64,000 bases of DNA, taken from the NCBI RefSeq assembly GCF_001417735.1, contig NZ_BBUZ01000022.1, forward strand, positions 62,001-126,000. Direction: 5' to 3'. Positions 54,404 through 63,414 of this stretch are shown one piece after another. The notes beneath the pieces are model-generated. The model searched no databases. It was not told the DNA's origin and saw nothing but the letters and a program-made list of their open reading frames with translations. How positions within the stretch are numbered: the stretch's first letter is position 1; each line of letters opens with the position of its first letter. Made by a program: the position numbers and the translations under genes. The stretch is from Streptomyces sp. NBRC 110028 (GTDB lineage: Bacteria > Actinomycetota > Actinomycetes > Streptomycetales > Streptomycetaceae).

Positions 54404-55123
54404 TCAGCCGCCGGTGCCGCCGGGGGTCACGATCCGCGCTTCGTAGGCGAAGACGGCGGCCTGGGTGCGGTCCCGCAGCCCGAGCTTCACCAGGATCCGG
54501 CTCACATGGGTCTTCACCGTCGACTCGGCCACCACCAGCTGCTCCGCGATCTCCGCGTTGGACCGGCCCTGCGCGACCAGCACCAGCACCTCGTTCTCCC
54601 GCTCGGTCAGCTCCTCCAGCCGCTCCTGCGGACCCGGCCGCCACCCACCGGGCAGGGCGTCGAGCCCGCTGCCCTGGGAGAACGTCGCGATGAGCCGCTT
54701 GGTGACGGTCGGCGCCAGCAGCGCCTCCCCCGCCGCCACCACCCGCACCGCCTCGCCGAGCTGCCGGGCCGAGGCGTCCTTGAGCAGGAAGCCGCTCGCC
54801 CCGGCGCGGAGCGCCTGGTAGACGTACTCGTCGAGGTCGAAGGTGGTCAGCACCAGGACCTTGGCGTCGGCGTCCGCCGCCACGATCTCCCGCGTGGCCT
54901 CCAGCCCGTTCAGCACCGGCATCCGGATGTCCATCAGGACCACATCCGGGCGCAGCGCCGTGACCTGGGCGATCGCCTCGCGCCCGTCGACCGCCTCGCC
55001 GACGACCTCGATGTCCGGCTGGGCGCCCAGCAGCACGGAGAAGCCCTCGCGGACCATCATCTGGTCGTCGACGATCAGCACGCGGATGGCGGGGGCGGGG
55101 GCGGGCGCGGTGTCGTGCGTCAT
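54404..55123 (-). CDS. LuxR/NarL-type response regulator
   Basis: 239 aa from ATG at 55123, overlapping the kinase stop (ATGA). Receiver: LIVDDQMMVREG, phosphoacceptor Asp in VVLMDIRMP, Thr/Lys signals LTTFDLDEYVYQAL and LLKDASA; HTH: LTERENEVLVLVAQGRSNAEIAEQLVVAESTVKTHVSRILVKLGLRDR. The Ala/Pro N-terminal tail (HDTAPAPAPA) is unusual but harmless. Pair of the next kinase. Confidence 0.94.
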   Translation of the reverse strand: MTHDTAPAPAPAIRVLIVDDQMMVREGFSVLLGAQPDIEVVGEAVDGREAIAQVTALRPDVVLMDIRMPVLNGLEATREIVAADADAKVLVLTTFDLDEYVYQALRAGASGFLLKDASARQLGEAVRVVAAGEALLAPTVTKRLIATFSQGSGLDALPGGWRPGPQERLEELTERENEVLVLVAQGRSNAEIAEQLVVAESTVKTHVSRILVKLGLRDRTQAAVFAYEARIVTPGGTGG

Positions 55124-56508
55124 CCGCCCTGCTCCGTCTCGGCGGCCTTCTCCAGAGCGGCCTTCCCCAGAGGGACCGTCTCCAGAGGGACCGTCTCCGG
55201 AGCCGGCGCCTCCGGGACCGGGATGAAGACGGTGACCTCGTAGCCGCCGTCCTCCTCCCGCTCCCCGGCCCGTATCTCCCCGTCCAGCATCGTGACCCGC
55301 TCCCGCATCCCGAGCAGCCCCTGGCCCATGCCCGGCGAGGGCGACACCGCCTTGGTGGGCGGCCCGTTGACGACGCGCAGCCCGAGGCCGCCGAGCACGT
55401 ACGACACCTCGACCCGCGCGGTCGACCCCGGGGCGTGGCGCAGCGCGTTGCTCAGCGCCTCCTGCACGATGCGGTACGCGGACAGCTCCACGCCCTGCGG
55501 CAACGGGCGCACCGCGCCCGTCGTGATGTGCTCGACCGCCAGGCCCGCCGCCCTGACGCCCAGGAAGAGGCTGTCGAGCGTGGCCAGCGTGGGCTGGGGC
55601 GCCTCGGGGCCGGCGTCGGGGTAGCCGTCGGACGCGTCCGCCCGCACCACCCCGAGGACGCGGCGCAGCTCGGTGAGGGCGATCACCGCGTTCTCCCGGA
55701 TGGTCGCGAAGCTCCTGGTCAGCTCCTCGGGCGGGTTCTCCACCCGGTACGGGGCCGCCTCCGCCTGAATGGCGATGACGGACATGTGGTGCGCGACGAC
55801 GTCGTGCAGCTCCCGCGCGATGGTCGCGCGCTCCTCCAAGGTGGTGCGGCGGGAACGCTCCTCGACCGTCGCCGACTCCTGCACCGCTATCGCCCGCTTG
55901 CTCTCGCGCAGGCTGCGCCCGGTGACGACGGCGCAGAGCACCAGCCCGGAGACGAGCACCATCCGGAAGGAGTCCGCGCCGTACATGTCGTGGTCGTAAT
56001 GCTCGACCACACCCCCGAGAAGGGCCGTGATCAGCCATATCTCGGCGGCCACCCGGGGGCGCGACCGGGCCGCGACCACCGCCATCACCAGGATGTGCGA
56101 GGTGAACATCGGAATGGGCCACGGCCAGCCCATCCCCAGCTCCAGAGGCAGCAGCCCCATTCCCGTCACGATGCTCGCCGCGAACGACAGCCACCAGGCC
56201 CCGACCGGCCGGAACAGCGTCAGAAGCAGCGGCACCCCGCTCAGCAGGGCCAGCACCGGGCCCGCCTCATCAGGCACGATGAAGACCGACTGGGCCATGA
56301 CGTAGAACGCGCAGGCCGTGAGCGCGGCATGCGGCAGCCAGGCCACGTAGTGCCGGACCCGCTCCGGGGTCCGGCGCATCAGCGGATTGCCCGAACTCAG
56401 CGGCGGCAGGGGGCGGATGGCGAACGCGTCCTGGAACAGGTCCTGCCGCAGGCCGGTCAGCGCACTGCGGGCGATGCGGAGTTCGGTCCGCGGAATCGTC
56501 TGGGTCAC
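55120..56508 (-). CDS. Sensor histidine kinase (HisKA_3)
   Basis: 462 aa from GTG at 56508. Six or so TM helices (55-215), then TLEERATIARELHDVVAHHMSVIAIQAEAA with the phosphoacceptor His, and N box VQEALSNALRHAPG. The C-terminal tail carries a short repeat ETVPLETVPLGKAALEKA from duplicated coding DNA near 55150-55190. Co-transcribed with the response regulator. Confidence 0.93.
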   Translation of the reverse strand: MTQTIPRTELRIARSALTGLRQDLFQDAFAIRPLPPLSSGNPLMRRTPERVRHYVAWLPHAALTACAFYVMAQSVFIVPDEAGPVLALLSGVPLLLTLFRPVGAWWLSFAASIVTGMGLLPLELGMGWPWPIPMFTSHILVMAVVAARSRPRVAAEIWLITALLGGVVEHYDHDMYGADSFRMVLVSGLVLCAVVTGRSLRESKRAIAVQESATVEERSRRTTLEERATIARELHDVVAHHMSVIAIQAEAAPYRVENPPEELTRSFATIRENAVIALTELRRVLGVVRADASDGYPDAGPEAPQPTLATLDSLFLGVRAAGLAVEHITTGAVRPLPQGVELSAYRIVQEALSNALRHAPGSTARVEVSYVLGGLGLRVVNGPPTKAVSPSPGMGQGLLGMRERVTMLDGEIRAGEREEDGGYEVTVFIPVPEAPAPETVPLETVPLGKAALEKAAETEQGG

Positions 56509-56582
56509 GCCTCACACCGTAGGGAGCGGGCGGTCCCGCCGTCGTCCCCACCGATGGTGATTGTCCGGCGTCCCTCTCAAGT

Positions 56583-56622
56583 ACTACGCGCGCTACGCGT
56601 CCTACGCGTCCTACGCGTCCTA
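56583..56622. repeat. 9-bp tandem repeat at the 3' end of the formamidase gene
   Basis: CTACGCGTC-type units repeat about four times from 56583 to 56622. On the coding strand each unit begins with TAG in the gene's frame, so the gene ends in a series of in-frame stops. Confidence 0.8.
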
Positions 56623-57489
56623 CGCGGTGAGCCGGGCGATCTCGTCGGCGACCGTGCGGGCGGCGGCGGTGACCGGGTCGATCAGCGGGAAGTGCCCGAC
56701 AGCGGCGATGCGCACCACCCGCGGCGGCTGCCCGGCGACCGCCCCGGCCGCCGCGAAGGAATCCGCGACCTGCGGCGGAACGTCGACGTCCGTGCCGCCC
56801 TGCACGAGGACCGTGGGAACGCCGGTCGGCAGCAGCCCGGCGGGGTCGGCGAACGGCAGCCGCGCGGCGAGCCGGTCACCGAGCAGTTCGTCGACGGCGT
56901 CCGAGCACACCCGCAGCGCGCGGGCGGCGCGGAGATCCGCGATCGGCGCGAGCGCGACGACGCCACGGAGCCGGGGCGGCGCGGCCAGATGCCACCGGGT
57001 GTGCGGCGGCAGGCGGTGCCGCGCCGCCGCCCACAACGCGGCGTGCCCGCCCGCGGAGTGCCCGGCGAGCACGACCCGATCGACGTCGGCCACCCCGCCG
57101 AGCCCCGATGCGCGCACCAGCCGCGGCACCCGGTCGACGACGGCGGCGATGTCGTCGAACGTCTCCGGCCACCGTCCCGCCAGGTGCTTCGCCCCCGGCG
57201 GGTGCTCACCGCCGGGCTCGGCGGCGCCGCGGCGGTATTCGGGGAGGGCCACCGCGAAGCCGCGCTCCGCCAGGTGGGCGGCGAACGGGGAGAGGTGGTG
57301 GCGGTCGTAGGGGGCGCGCCAGGCGCCGCCGTGGAAGAGGACGACCAGCGGGGCGGGGCCCGACGGATCGCGGGGCAGGTGGAAGTCCACCACCTGGTCC
57401 GGGTGTTCGCCGTACGCGGCCGTCGTGTCCGGCGCCACCGGGGCGTGGCCGAACAGGGACGCCTCCTCGGCGGCCGCGTCGGGGCGCAT
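56620..57489 (-). CDS. kynB: Alpha/beta hydrolase, probable kynurenine formamidase
   Basis: 289 aa. HGG oxyanion motif (VVLFHGGAWR), nucleophile GHSAGGHAAL, acid Asp in QGGTDVDVPP, base His in VGHFPLIDP: the complete catalytic set of the esterase-type formamidase. Starts 3 bp after the kynureninase stop, so the role (N-formylkynurenine to kynurenine) follows from context. The symbol is by function; sequence type differs from the cyclase-type KynB of proteobacteria. Confidence 0.85.
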   Translation of the reverse strand: MRPDAAAEEASLFGHAPVAPDTTAAYGEHPDQVVDFHLPRDPSGPAPLVVLFHGGAWRAPYDRHHLSPFAAHLAERGFAVALPEYRRGAAEPGGEHPPGAKHLAGRWPETFDDIAAVVDRVPRLVRASGLGGVADVDRVVLAGHSAGGHAALWAAARHRLPPHTRWHLAAPPRLRGVVALAPIADLRAARALRVCSDAVDELLGDRLAARLPFADPAGLLPTGVPTVLVQGGTDVDVPPQVADSFAAAGAVAGQPPRVVRIAAVGHFPLIDPVTAAARTVADEIARLTA

Positions 57490-57492
57490 CGG

Positions 57493-58722
57493 TCAGCCCA
57501 CCTCGCCCAGGACGTCGGCCAGTACCCGCGCCGCCCGCTCCACCTCGGCGAATCCGGTGTACAGCGGGGTGAAGCCGAAGCGCAGCACATCGGGGCGGCG
57601 GAAGTCGCCGACGACGCCGCGCCGCACCAGTTCGGCCATCGCCGGGCCCGCGTCCGCGCAGCGCAGCGCGACCTGGCTGCCGCGCTCCGCGTGGGCGGCC
57701 GGGGTGACGGACTCGACGCGGCCCGCCGGTACGTACCGCTGGACGCAGCGCAGGAAGAAGTCCGTCAGGGCCAGGCTCTTGGCTCGTACGGCCTCCACGG
57801 GGACGTCGTCCCACACCTCCAGCGCGGCCTCCAGCGCGAGCATGGAGAGGATGTCGGGCGTGCCGACGCGGCCGCGGGCCGCGCCGTCGGCGGGGGTGTA
57901 GCCGGGGTCCATGCCGAAGGGGTCGGCGTGGGAGTTCCAGCCGGGCAGCGGGGAGTCGAAGCGCGGCTGGTGCTCCCGCGCCACGTACAGATACGCGGGC
58001 GAACCGGGCCCCCCGTTGAGGTACTTGTACGTGCAGCCGACCGCGAGGTCGACCCCGTGCGCGTCGAGCCCCACCGGCAGCGCGCCCGCGCTGTGGCACA
58101 GGTCCCACACGACGAGGGCCCCGGCCGCGTGCACGGCGGCCGTCGTGCCGGGCAGGTCGTGGAGGCGGCCGGTCCGGTAGTCGACGTGGTTGACGAGCGC
58201 GACGGCGGTGCGCGCCCCGACCGCGTTCGGTACGTCGCCCGCCGCCACCGGCCGCACGGTGCAGCCGGTCATGCGGGCGGCGGATTCGGCGATGTAGCCG
58301 TCGGTGGGGAAGGTGGCCTCGTCCACCACGATCTGGTCGCGGTGGGCGCCGCGCTCCTGGGCGATGCGTACCGCGGCGACGACCGCCTTGAAGACGTTCA
58401 CGCTGGTCGAGTCGCCGACCACCACCTGGCCGGGGGCGGCGCCGACGATCCGTCCCACCCGGTCGCCGATCCGCTCGGGGGCGGTCCACCAGCCGCTCTC
58501 CTCCCAGGAGCGGATGCGCAGCTGTCCCCATTCGCGGGCCACGACATCGGCCAGCCGGTCGGGGACGGCGCGGGGCAGCGCGCCGAGCGAATTGCCGTCG
58601 AGATAGACGACGTCGTCGAGGGCGAAGGCGTCACGCCGGTCGCGGAGTTCATCGGCCGCGTCGAGCGCCGCGGCCTCGCCGGTGAGTTCCGTGGCGTCCG
58701 TGGGGAGCGTCGCGTCAGACAT
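57493..58722 (-). CDS. kynU: Kynureninase
   Basis: 409 aa. PLP fold type I: substrate/PLP regions YLDGNSLGALP near 48, GDSTSVNVFKAV, and the PLP Lys in AVGCTYKYLNGGPGSPAYLYV. Cleaves kynurenine to anthranilate and alanine. ATG at 58722 overlaps the dioxygenase stop by 8 bp. Confidence 0.95.
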   Translation of the reverse strand: MSDATLPTDATELTGEAAALDAADELRDRRDAFALDDVVYLDGNSLGALPRAVPDRLADVVAREWGQLRIRSWEESGWWTAPERIGDRVGRIVGAAPGQVVVGDSTSVNVFKAVVAAVRIAQERGAHRDQIVVDEATFPTDGYIAESAARMTGCTVRPVAAGDVPNAVGARTAVALVNHVDYRTGRLHDLPGTTAAVHAAGALVVWDLCHSAGALPVGLDAHGVDLAVGCTYKYLNGGPGSPAYLYVAREHQPRFDSPLPGWNSHADPFGMDPGYTPADGAARGRVGTPDILSMLALEAALEVWDDVPVEAVRAKSLALTDFFLRCVQRYVPAGRVESVTPAAHAERGSQVALRCADAGPAMAELVRRGVVGDFRRPDVLRFGFTPLYTGFAEVERAARVLADVLGEVG

Positions 58723-59599
58723 GGCTGCGCGCCGTCCACAGCTCGGGGAAGACGTTCTTCGTGGCCCGCTTCTCCAGCCAGGCGACCCCGGCGGAGCCGC
58801 CGGTCCCGGTCTTGGCGCCCATCGCCCGCCGGGTGGCCACCAGATGGTCGTTGCGCCAGCGCCACACCAGCTCGGCGACCTCGGTCAGCGCCTCGCCGAG
58901 CCGGATCGGCTCGTCCTCGCGCGGGCCGGAGTAGATCTCCTGCCACACCCGCTCCACCCCGGGGTCCGGTTCGTACCGGCGGGCGGGGTCGCGGTCCAGT
59001 ACGGCGGCGGGGACGGCGTGGCCACGGCGGGCCAGGAAGCGCAGCACCTCGTCGTACAGGCTGGGCTCGGTCAGCGCCTTCTCCAGCTCCGCGTACTCGC
59101 GCGGCGCCCCCCGGTGCGGGACCAGCATGGACGCCGACTTCTCGCCGAGCAGGAACTCCAGCCGCCGGTACATCGCGGACTGGAACCCGGAGCCGTCGCC
59201 GAGCGCGGAGCGGTACGCGTTGAACTGGCCGGGCGTGAGGTGCGCGAGCGGCTTCCAGGACGCGTTCAGGGACTCCAGCTCGTAGGTCGAGCGCCGCAGG
59301 GCCTCCAGCGCGGTGGGCAGGTCGTCCTCGCGCAGCGCCTGCGCGGCGGTGTGCCACTCGTGGACGATGACGGTGAACCACAGCTCCATGACCTGGGTGG
59401 TGACCAGGAAGACCATCTCGCCGGGGTCGTCGGAGAGCGGGTGCTGGAGGTGGGTGAGGACGGACGCCCGGACGTAGTCCTCGTACGGGGTCGTGCCCTG
59501 GAAGTCCAGATGGGGAGCCTCGGGCTCGCCGTCGGACGTGATGGCGTCCTCACGGACGGCTTCATCGGGGGCGGTTTTCGGGGCAGGCTGCTGCGACAT
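58715..59599 (-). CDS. kynA: Tryptophan 2,3-dioxygenase
   Basis: 294 aa from ATG at 59599 (AGGAG upstream). Heme enzyme: DFQGTTPYEDYVRASVLTHLQHP, FLVTTQVMELWFTVIVHEWHTAA with a family His, VWRWRNDHLVATRRAMG with the proximal His, GTGGSAGVAWL. First step of the kynurenine pathway and promoter-proximal in the operon, so substrate-level control is likely through its upstream region. Confidence 0.96.
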   Translation of the reverse strand: MSQQPAPKTAPDEAVREDAITSDGEPEAPHLDFQGTTPYEDYVRASVLTHLQHPLSDDPGEMVFLVTTQVMELWFTVIVHEWHTAAQALREDDLPTALEALRRSTYELESLNASWKPLAHLTPGQFNAYRSALGDGSGFQSAMYRRLEFLLGEKSASMLVPHRGAPREYAELEKALTEPSLYDEVLRFLARRGHAVPAAVLDRDPARRYEPDPGVERVWQEIYSGPREDEPIRLGEALTEVAELVWRWRNDHLVATRRAMGAKTGTGGSAGVAWLEKRATKNVFPELWTARSHV

Positions 59600-59821
59600 C
59601 GCATCTCCTGTGTACTGCTCGCCACCGGGTAGCGGTCCGCCCCATCCCTTCGGTCTCGGAGCCCCGGTCCCCTCAGGGGCCACCCGTGTGGTCCCTGCCC
59701 GCATCATGCGTCCCGCGCGCGCCGCCCGCAAGTGCGTGCGGCACGTTCACGGCGACGCGAGACGGGCCCACCGGTGCGAATCGCCCCGGCGGGCGCGTCT
59801 CGGCATCAGCCCCCGAAGGGG

Positions 59822-60235
59822 TCAGGACAGCGTGTCCGCCGCGGTCGGGGAGCTCTCGCGCAGGAACGTCGAGCAGCGCTCGTACTCCTCCTGCTCACCG
59901 ATGGACTGCGCGGCACGGGCGAGTGCGTGCAGGGCGCGCAGGAAGCCGCGGTTGGGCTCGTGCTCGAAGGGCACGGGACCGTGGCCCTTCCAGCCGCTGC
60001 GCCGCAGCGCGTCCAGTCCGCGGTGGTAGCCGGTGCGGGCGTACGCGTACGACTCGACCACCCGGCCGTTCTCGAACGCCTCGTCCGCGAGCTGGGCCCA
60101 GGCGAGCGAGGAGGCCGGGTACTTCGCGGCGACCTCGGAGGGAGCCGCGCCGGACGCGAGCAGTTCCCGGGGCTCGGGGTCGTCGGGCAGATGGGTCGGG
60201 GGCGGTCCCCCGAGCAGGTTCTCGTGAATGGCCAT
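59822..60235 (-). CDS. DUF3151 protein
   Basis: 137 aa from ATG at 60235. Single DUF3151 domain: HENLLGGPPPTHLPDDPEPRELLASGA..., then VAAKYPASSLAWAQLADEAFENGRVVESYAYARTGYHRGLDALRRSGWKGHGPVPFEHEPNRGFLRALHALARAA. Helical TPR-like pattern. Conserved across actinobacteria near fba; function unknown. Confidence 0.93.
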   Translation of the reverse strand: MAIHENLLGGPPPTHLPDDPEPRELLASGAAPSEVAAKYPASSLAWAQLADEAFENGRVVESYAYARTGYHRGLDALRRSGWKGHGPVPFEHEPNRGFLRALHALARAAQSIGEQEEYERCSTFLRESSPTAADTLS

Positions 60236-60320
60236 GGGTTCCAGTCTGCCGGACCACCCGCCCCGCCCGCCGCCCCACACCCGGCTCCGTCCACCCCCGG
60301 CCCCCCGAAGGGGCCTTGAG

Positions 60321-61898
60321 TCAGGCGGGTGGGCCGTCGGAGCGGCGGGGGCGGCCCGGGCGCTCGCCCGGGTCCAGCGGCGGGGCGCCCACCCCGCAGT
60401 GGTACGCGCACTCGGGACGGCAGGGGCGCTCACCCGCCGCCCGCGCCCCCTCCTGTTCGGTCTCCGCCTCGGCCTCCGCGCCCCCGGCCCACTCCAGCGC
60501 GTCCGCCCGCACCGTGCGCCAGGCGATGAACGCGCCCACCACCAGCACCGCCGCGCAGATCGGCATCGCCTTCCGGAAGGACTCCGAGAACCGGTCCGCC
60601 GACCGGTACGCCTCCGAGCCCATGCCCGCCAGCAGCGGCAGCGCCGCCACCGCGACCAGGCCCGCCGCCCGCGCCGCCGCGTTGTTGATGCCGCTGGCCA
60701 GGCCCGCCCGCCCGACGTCCACCGAAGCCAGGACCGTCGCGGTGAGCGGGGCGACGAGCACCACCATGCCCAGACCCATCACCAGCAGCGCGGGCAGCAC
60801 GTCCCGCCAGTAGACGGCCCCCACCCCCGCCCGGGTGATCAGCAGCATTCCGGCCGCGCACAGCAGCGGGCCGACGGTCAGCGGGATGCGCGGGCCGATG
60901 CGCTTGCCCAGCTCGCCGGAGCGGGCCGACAGCAGCAGCATCAGCAGGGTCGTCGGCAGCAGCGCGGTCCCGGCGGCCAGCGCCGAGTAGCCGACGACCA
61001 CCTGGAGGTTGAGGACGACCAGGAAGAAGAAGCCGCCGAACGCCGCGTACACGCACAGCGTCACCGCGTTCACGGCGGTGAACTGGCGCGAGGAGAAGAG
61101 CGTGAGCGGCAGCATCGGCTCGGGGCGGACCCGCTCCACGTACACGAACGCCACCCCCGCCAGCAGCCCGGCCACGGCGGGCAGCACCACGGAGAGCGAC
61201 GCGCCCCGCTGCGGCGCCGCGATCAGCGCGTAGGTCACCAGGCCGAGCGCGAACGCGCCGAGCACCGCGCCCAGGACGTCGAACCGGCCGTGCGCCCGCG
61301 GATCCCGGGACTCCGATACGTGCCGCAGCGCGACCGGTACGCATACGGCCGCCAGCGGCACGTTGAGGAAGAACACCCAGCGCCAGCCCGGGCCGTCCAC
61401 CAGCCAGCCCCCGAGGAACGGCCCGATCGCCGCCCCCACCCCGCCGAACCCGGACCACAGCCCGACCGCCCGGGCCCGGTCGTCGGGGTGGATGACCGAC
61501 TGGATCAGCGCCAGCGAACCGGGGGTGAGCAGCGCCCCGCCGATGCCCTGGAGGGCGCGGGCGCCGATGAGCACCGCGGCGTTCGGCGCCATCCCGCACA
61601 GCAGGGACGCGAGCGCGAACCACACCACGCCGATGGTGAACACCCGCCGCCGCCCGAAGCGGTCGCCGAGCGCCCCGCCGAGGAGGATGAGCCCGGCGAG
61701 GGTGAGCATGTACGCGTTGACGGTCCACTGCAGGACGGCGAGATCGGCGCCGAGGTCGAGACCGATGCGGGGCAGCGCGACATTGACCACCGTGCTGTCC
61801 AGAAGCGCCATCGCGGAGCCCAGCACGGTGGTCAGCACGACCCACCGCCCAGCGGCGCTGGAGAGCCGCACCGCGGCGGCGGGCGCGTCATCGCTCAT
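60321..61898 (-). CDS. MFS drug/H+ antiporter (DHA2-type, 14 TM)
   Basis: 525 aa from ATG at 61898. Fourteen hydrophobic segments; motif A GGALGDRFGRRR, motif B-like RALQGIGGALLTPGSLALI. The 50-residue C-terminal tail is charged and Cys-containing (RPCRPECAYHCG). Typical of Streptomyces self-resistance or drug efflux pumps. No regulator adjoins. Confidence 0.93.
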   Translation of the reverse strand: MSDDAPAAAVRLSSAAGRWVVLTTVLGSAMALLDSTVVNVALPRIGLDLGADLAVLQWTVNAYMLTLAGLILLGGALGDRFGRRRVFTIGVVWFALASLLCGMAPNAAVLIGARALQGIGGALLTPGSLALIQSVIHPDDRARAVGLWSGFGGVGAAIGPFLGGWLVDGPGWRWVFFLNVPLAAVCVPVALRHVSESRDPRAHGRFDVLGAVLGAFALGLVTYALIAAPQRGASLSVVLPAVAGLLAGVAFVYVERVRPEPMLPLTLFSSRQFTAVNAVTLCVYAAFGGFFFLVVLNLQVVVGYSALAAGTALLPTTLLMLLLSARSGELGKRIGPRIPLTVGPLLCAAGMLLITRAGVGAVYWRDVLPALLVMGLGMVVLVAPLTATVLASVDVGRAGLASGINNAAARAAGLVAVAALPLLAGMGSEAYRSADRFSESFRKAMPICAAVLVVGAFIAWRTVRADALEWAGGAEAEAETEQEGARAAGERPCRPECAYHCGVGAPPLDPGERPGRPRRSDGPPA

Positions 61899-61993
61899 AC
61901 CTGGATCATCCTCGCGTCCCCCACGAGGAGCCAGCCCACGACCGCGGTCCGTCGGCGGCCGCGGCGCCCCGGCCCGCCGGCACGGCGAGCGCA

Positions 61994-62033
61994 CGGGCCC
62001 GGCGGCCGCCGCGAGGGCGGGCCGCCGGGCCCG
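61994..62033 (-). terminator. fba terminator
   Basis: 14-bp stem (61994-62007 with 62020-62033), 15 bp after the fba stop on the minus strand; GC-only, no U-run. Confidence 0.7.
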
Positions 62034-62047
62034 GAGGGCGGAGCCGG

Positions 62048-63070
62048 TTACTTCAGCTTGGTGCCGGTGGAGCGCAGGTTCGCACAGGCCTGGGTGACGC
62101 GCTCGGCCATGCTCTTCTCGGCCACCTTGCCCCAGCTGCGCGGGTCGTAGGTCTTCTTGTTGCCGACCTCGCCGTCGACCTTCAGCACACCGTCGTAGTT
62201 GCGGAACATGTGGTCCGCGATCGGCCGGGTGAAGGCGTACTGGGTGTCGGTGTCCAGGTTCATCTTCACCACGCCGTTCTCCAGCGCCGTGAGGATCTCC
62301 TCCTCCGTGGAGCCGGAGCCGCCGTGGAAGACGAAGTCGAACGGGTCGGTCTTGCCGGACTTCGCGGCGATCCCGTCCTGCAGCTGACGCAGCAGCTCCG
62401 GACGCAGCACGACGTTGCCCGGCTTGTAGACGCCGTGGACGTTGCCGAAGGAGGCGGCCAGCAGATAGCGGCCCTTCTCGCCCAGGCCCAGCGCCTCGGC
62501 GGTCCGCTCGACGTCCGCGACGGTGGTGTACAGCTCGTCGTTGATCTCGTGCGAGACGCCGTCCTCCTCGCCACCGGTCGGGGTGATCTCGACCTCAAGG
62601 ATGATCTTGGCCTTGACCGCCTCGGCCAGCAACTCCTGCGCGATGCGCAGGTTGTCGTCCAGCGTCTCGGCCGAGCCGTCCCACATGTGGGACTGGAACA
62701 GCGGGTTCTGGCCGCTCGCGACGCGCTCCTGGGAGACCGCGAGCAGCGGACGCACATAGCCGTCCAGCTTGTCCTTCGGGCAGTGGTCGGTGTGCAGCGC
62801 GATGTTGACCGGGTACTTCTTGGCGACGACGTGCGCGAACTCGGCGAGCGCGACCGCGCCCGACACCATGTCCTTGCTGTACTGGCCACCCAGGAACTCG
62901 GCACCACCGGTGGAGATCTGGACGATGCCGTCGCTTTCCGCCTCGGCGAAGCCCCGCAGCGCGGCGTGCAGCGTCTGCGTCGAGGTCACGTTGATCGCCG
63001 GGTAGGCGAACTTGCCTGCCTTCGCCCGGTCGAGCATCTCGTTGTAGATCTCAGGGGATGCGATGGGCAT
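62048..63070 (-). CDS. fba: Fructose-bisphosphate aldolase, class II
   Basis: 340 aa from ATG at 63070 (AAGGAG upstream). Zn ligand and active-site stretch ALHTDHCPKDKLDG, SHMWDGSAETLDDN, EVEITPTGGEEDG, GNVHGVYKPGNVV, FHGGSGSTEEEI, MNLDTDTQ. Glycolysis/gluconeogenesis, cytoplasmic. The upstream region is disrupted 47 bp away by MITE-like element B. Confidence 0.97.
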   Translation of the reverse strand: MPIASPEIYNEMLDRAKAGKFAYPAINVTSTQTLHAALRGFAEAESDGIVQISTGGAEFLGGQYSKDMVSGAVALAEFAHVVAKKYPVNIALHTDHCPKDKLDGYVRPLLAVSQERVASGQNPLFQSHMWDGSAETLDDNLRIAQELLAEAVKAKIILEVEITPTGGEEDGVSHEINDELYTTVADVERTAEALGLGEKGRYLLAASFGNVHGVYKPGNVVLRPELLRQLQDGIAAKSGKTDPFDFVFHGGSGSTEEEILTALENGVVKMNLDTDTQYAFTRPIADHMFRNYDGVLKVDGEVGNKKTYDPRSWGKVAEKSMAERVTQACANLRSTGTKLK

Positions 63071-63116
63071 CTGTCCGCTCCTTGTGATGTGCGGGTGAGG
63101 TTCTTGGCCCTGACCT

Positions 63117-63281
63117 AGGCCCTGTCCGGCGGATCTTCGCGGGGCCGCGACGTCTGGCACCGCACCTCGCTGCGTTGTCGGAGTCGTCCGAGTACGCCCA
63201 GTACGAGGACGATCCTCCGCCTTGCGATGCACGGCACCAGACGCCGCGGCCTGATCCACGAAGACCCGCCGGACAGGACCT
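63117..63281. mobile_element. 165-bp MITE-like element B upstream of fba
   Basis: Terminal arms AGGCCCTGTCCGGCGG... (63117-63139) and the inverse at 63259-63281 match at 21 of 23 positions; inner arm segments (GGCCGCG-CGTCTGG) pair as well. The core 63172-63225 matches element A. No coding potential. Confidence 0.72.
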
Positions 63282-63374
63282 CGGGGAGTCCTGCGGCGAC
63301 GTCATCGTCGCGGCCATCTTCCCAGACTCCGTCGATTGCTCCACACGGCGCACGCGGGGACCACACGGACGGGG

Positions 63375-63402
63375 GTGGGTGGTTTCACGTGAAACCACCC
63401 AC
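63375..63402. promoter_or_regulatory. parS-like site (ParB binding palindrome)
   Basis: GTTTCACGTGAAAC at 63382-63395 is the exact ParB-site consensus known in Streptomyces, embedded in a 28-bp perfect palindrome (63375-63402). It lies between pyrE and fba. Confidence 0.85.
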
Positions 63403-63414
63403 GCGACTGCTCCT

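Noticed and set aside
51494..55243. 1200-codon open frame across the exporter, P450 and regulator genes on the plus strand
   Set aside because: Overlaps three well-supported genes, is Arg/Pro/Gly-rich and has no domain; GC-bias artefact.
55435..59223. Long plus-strand open frame opposite the kinase and kynurenine genes
   Set aside because: Antisense shadow of four recognisable genes.
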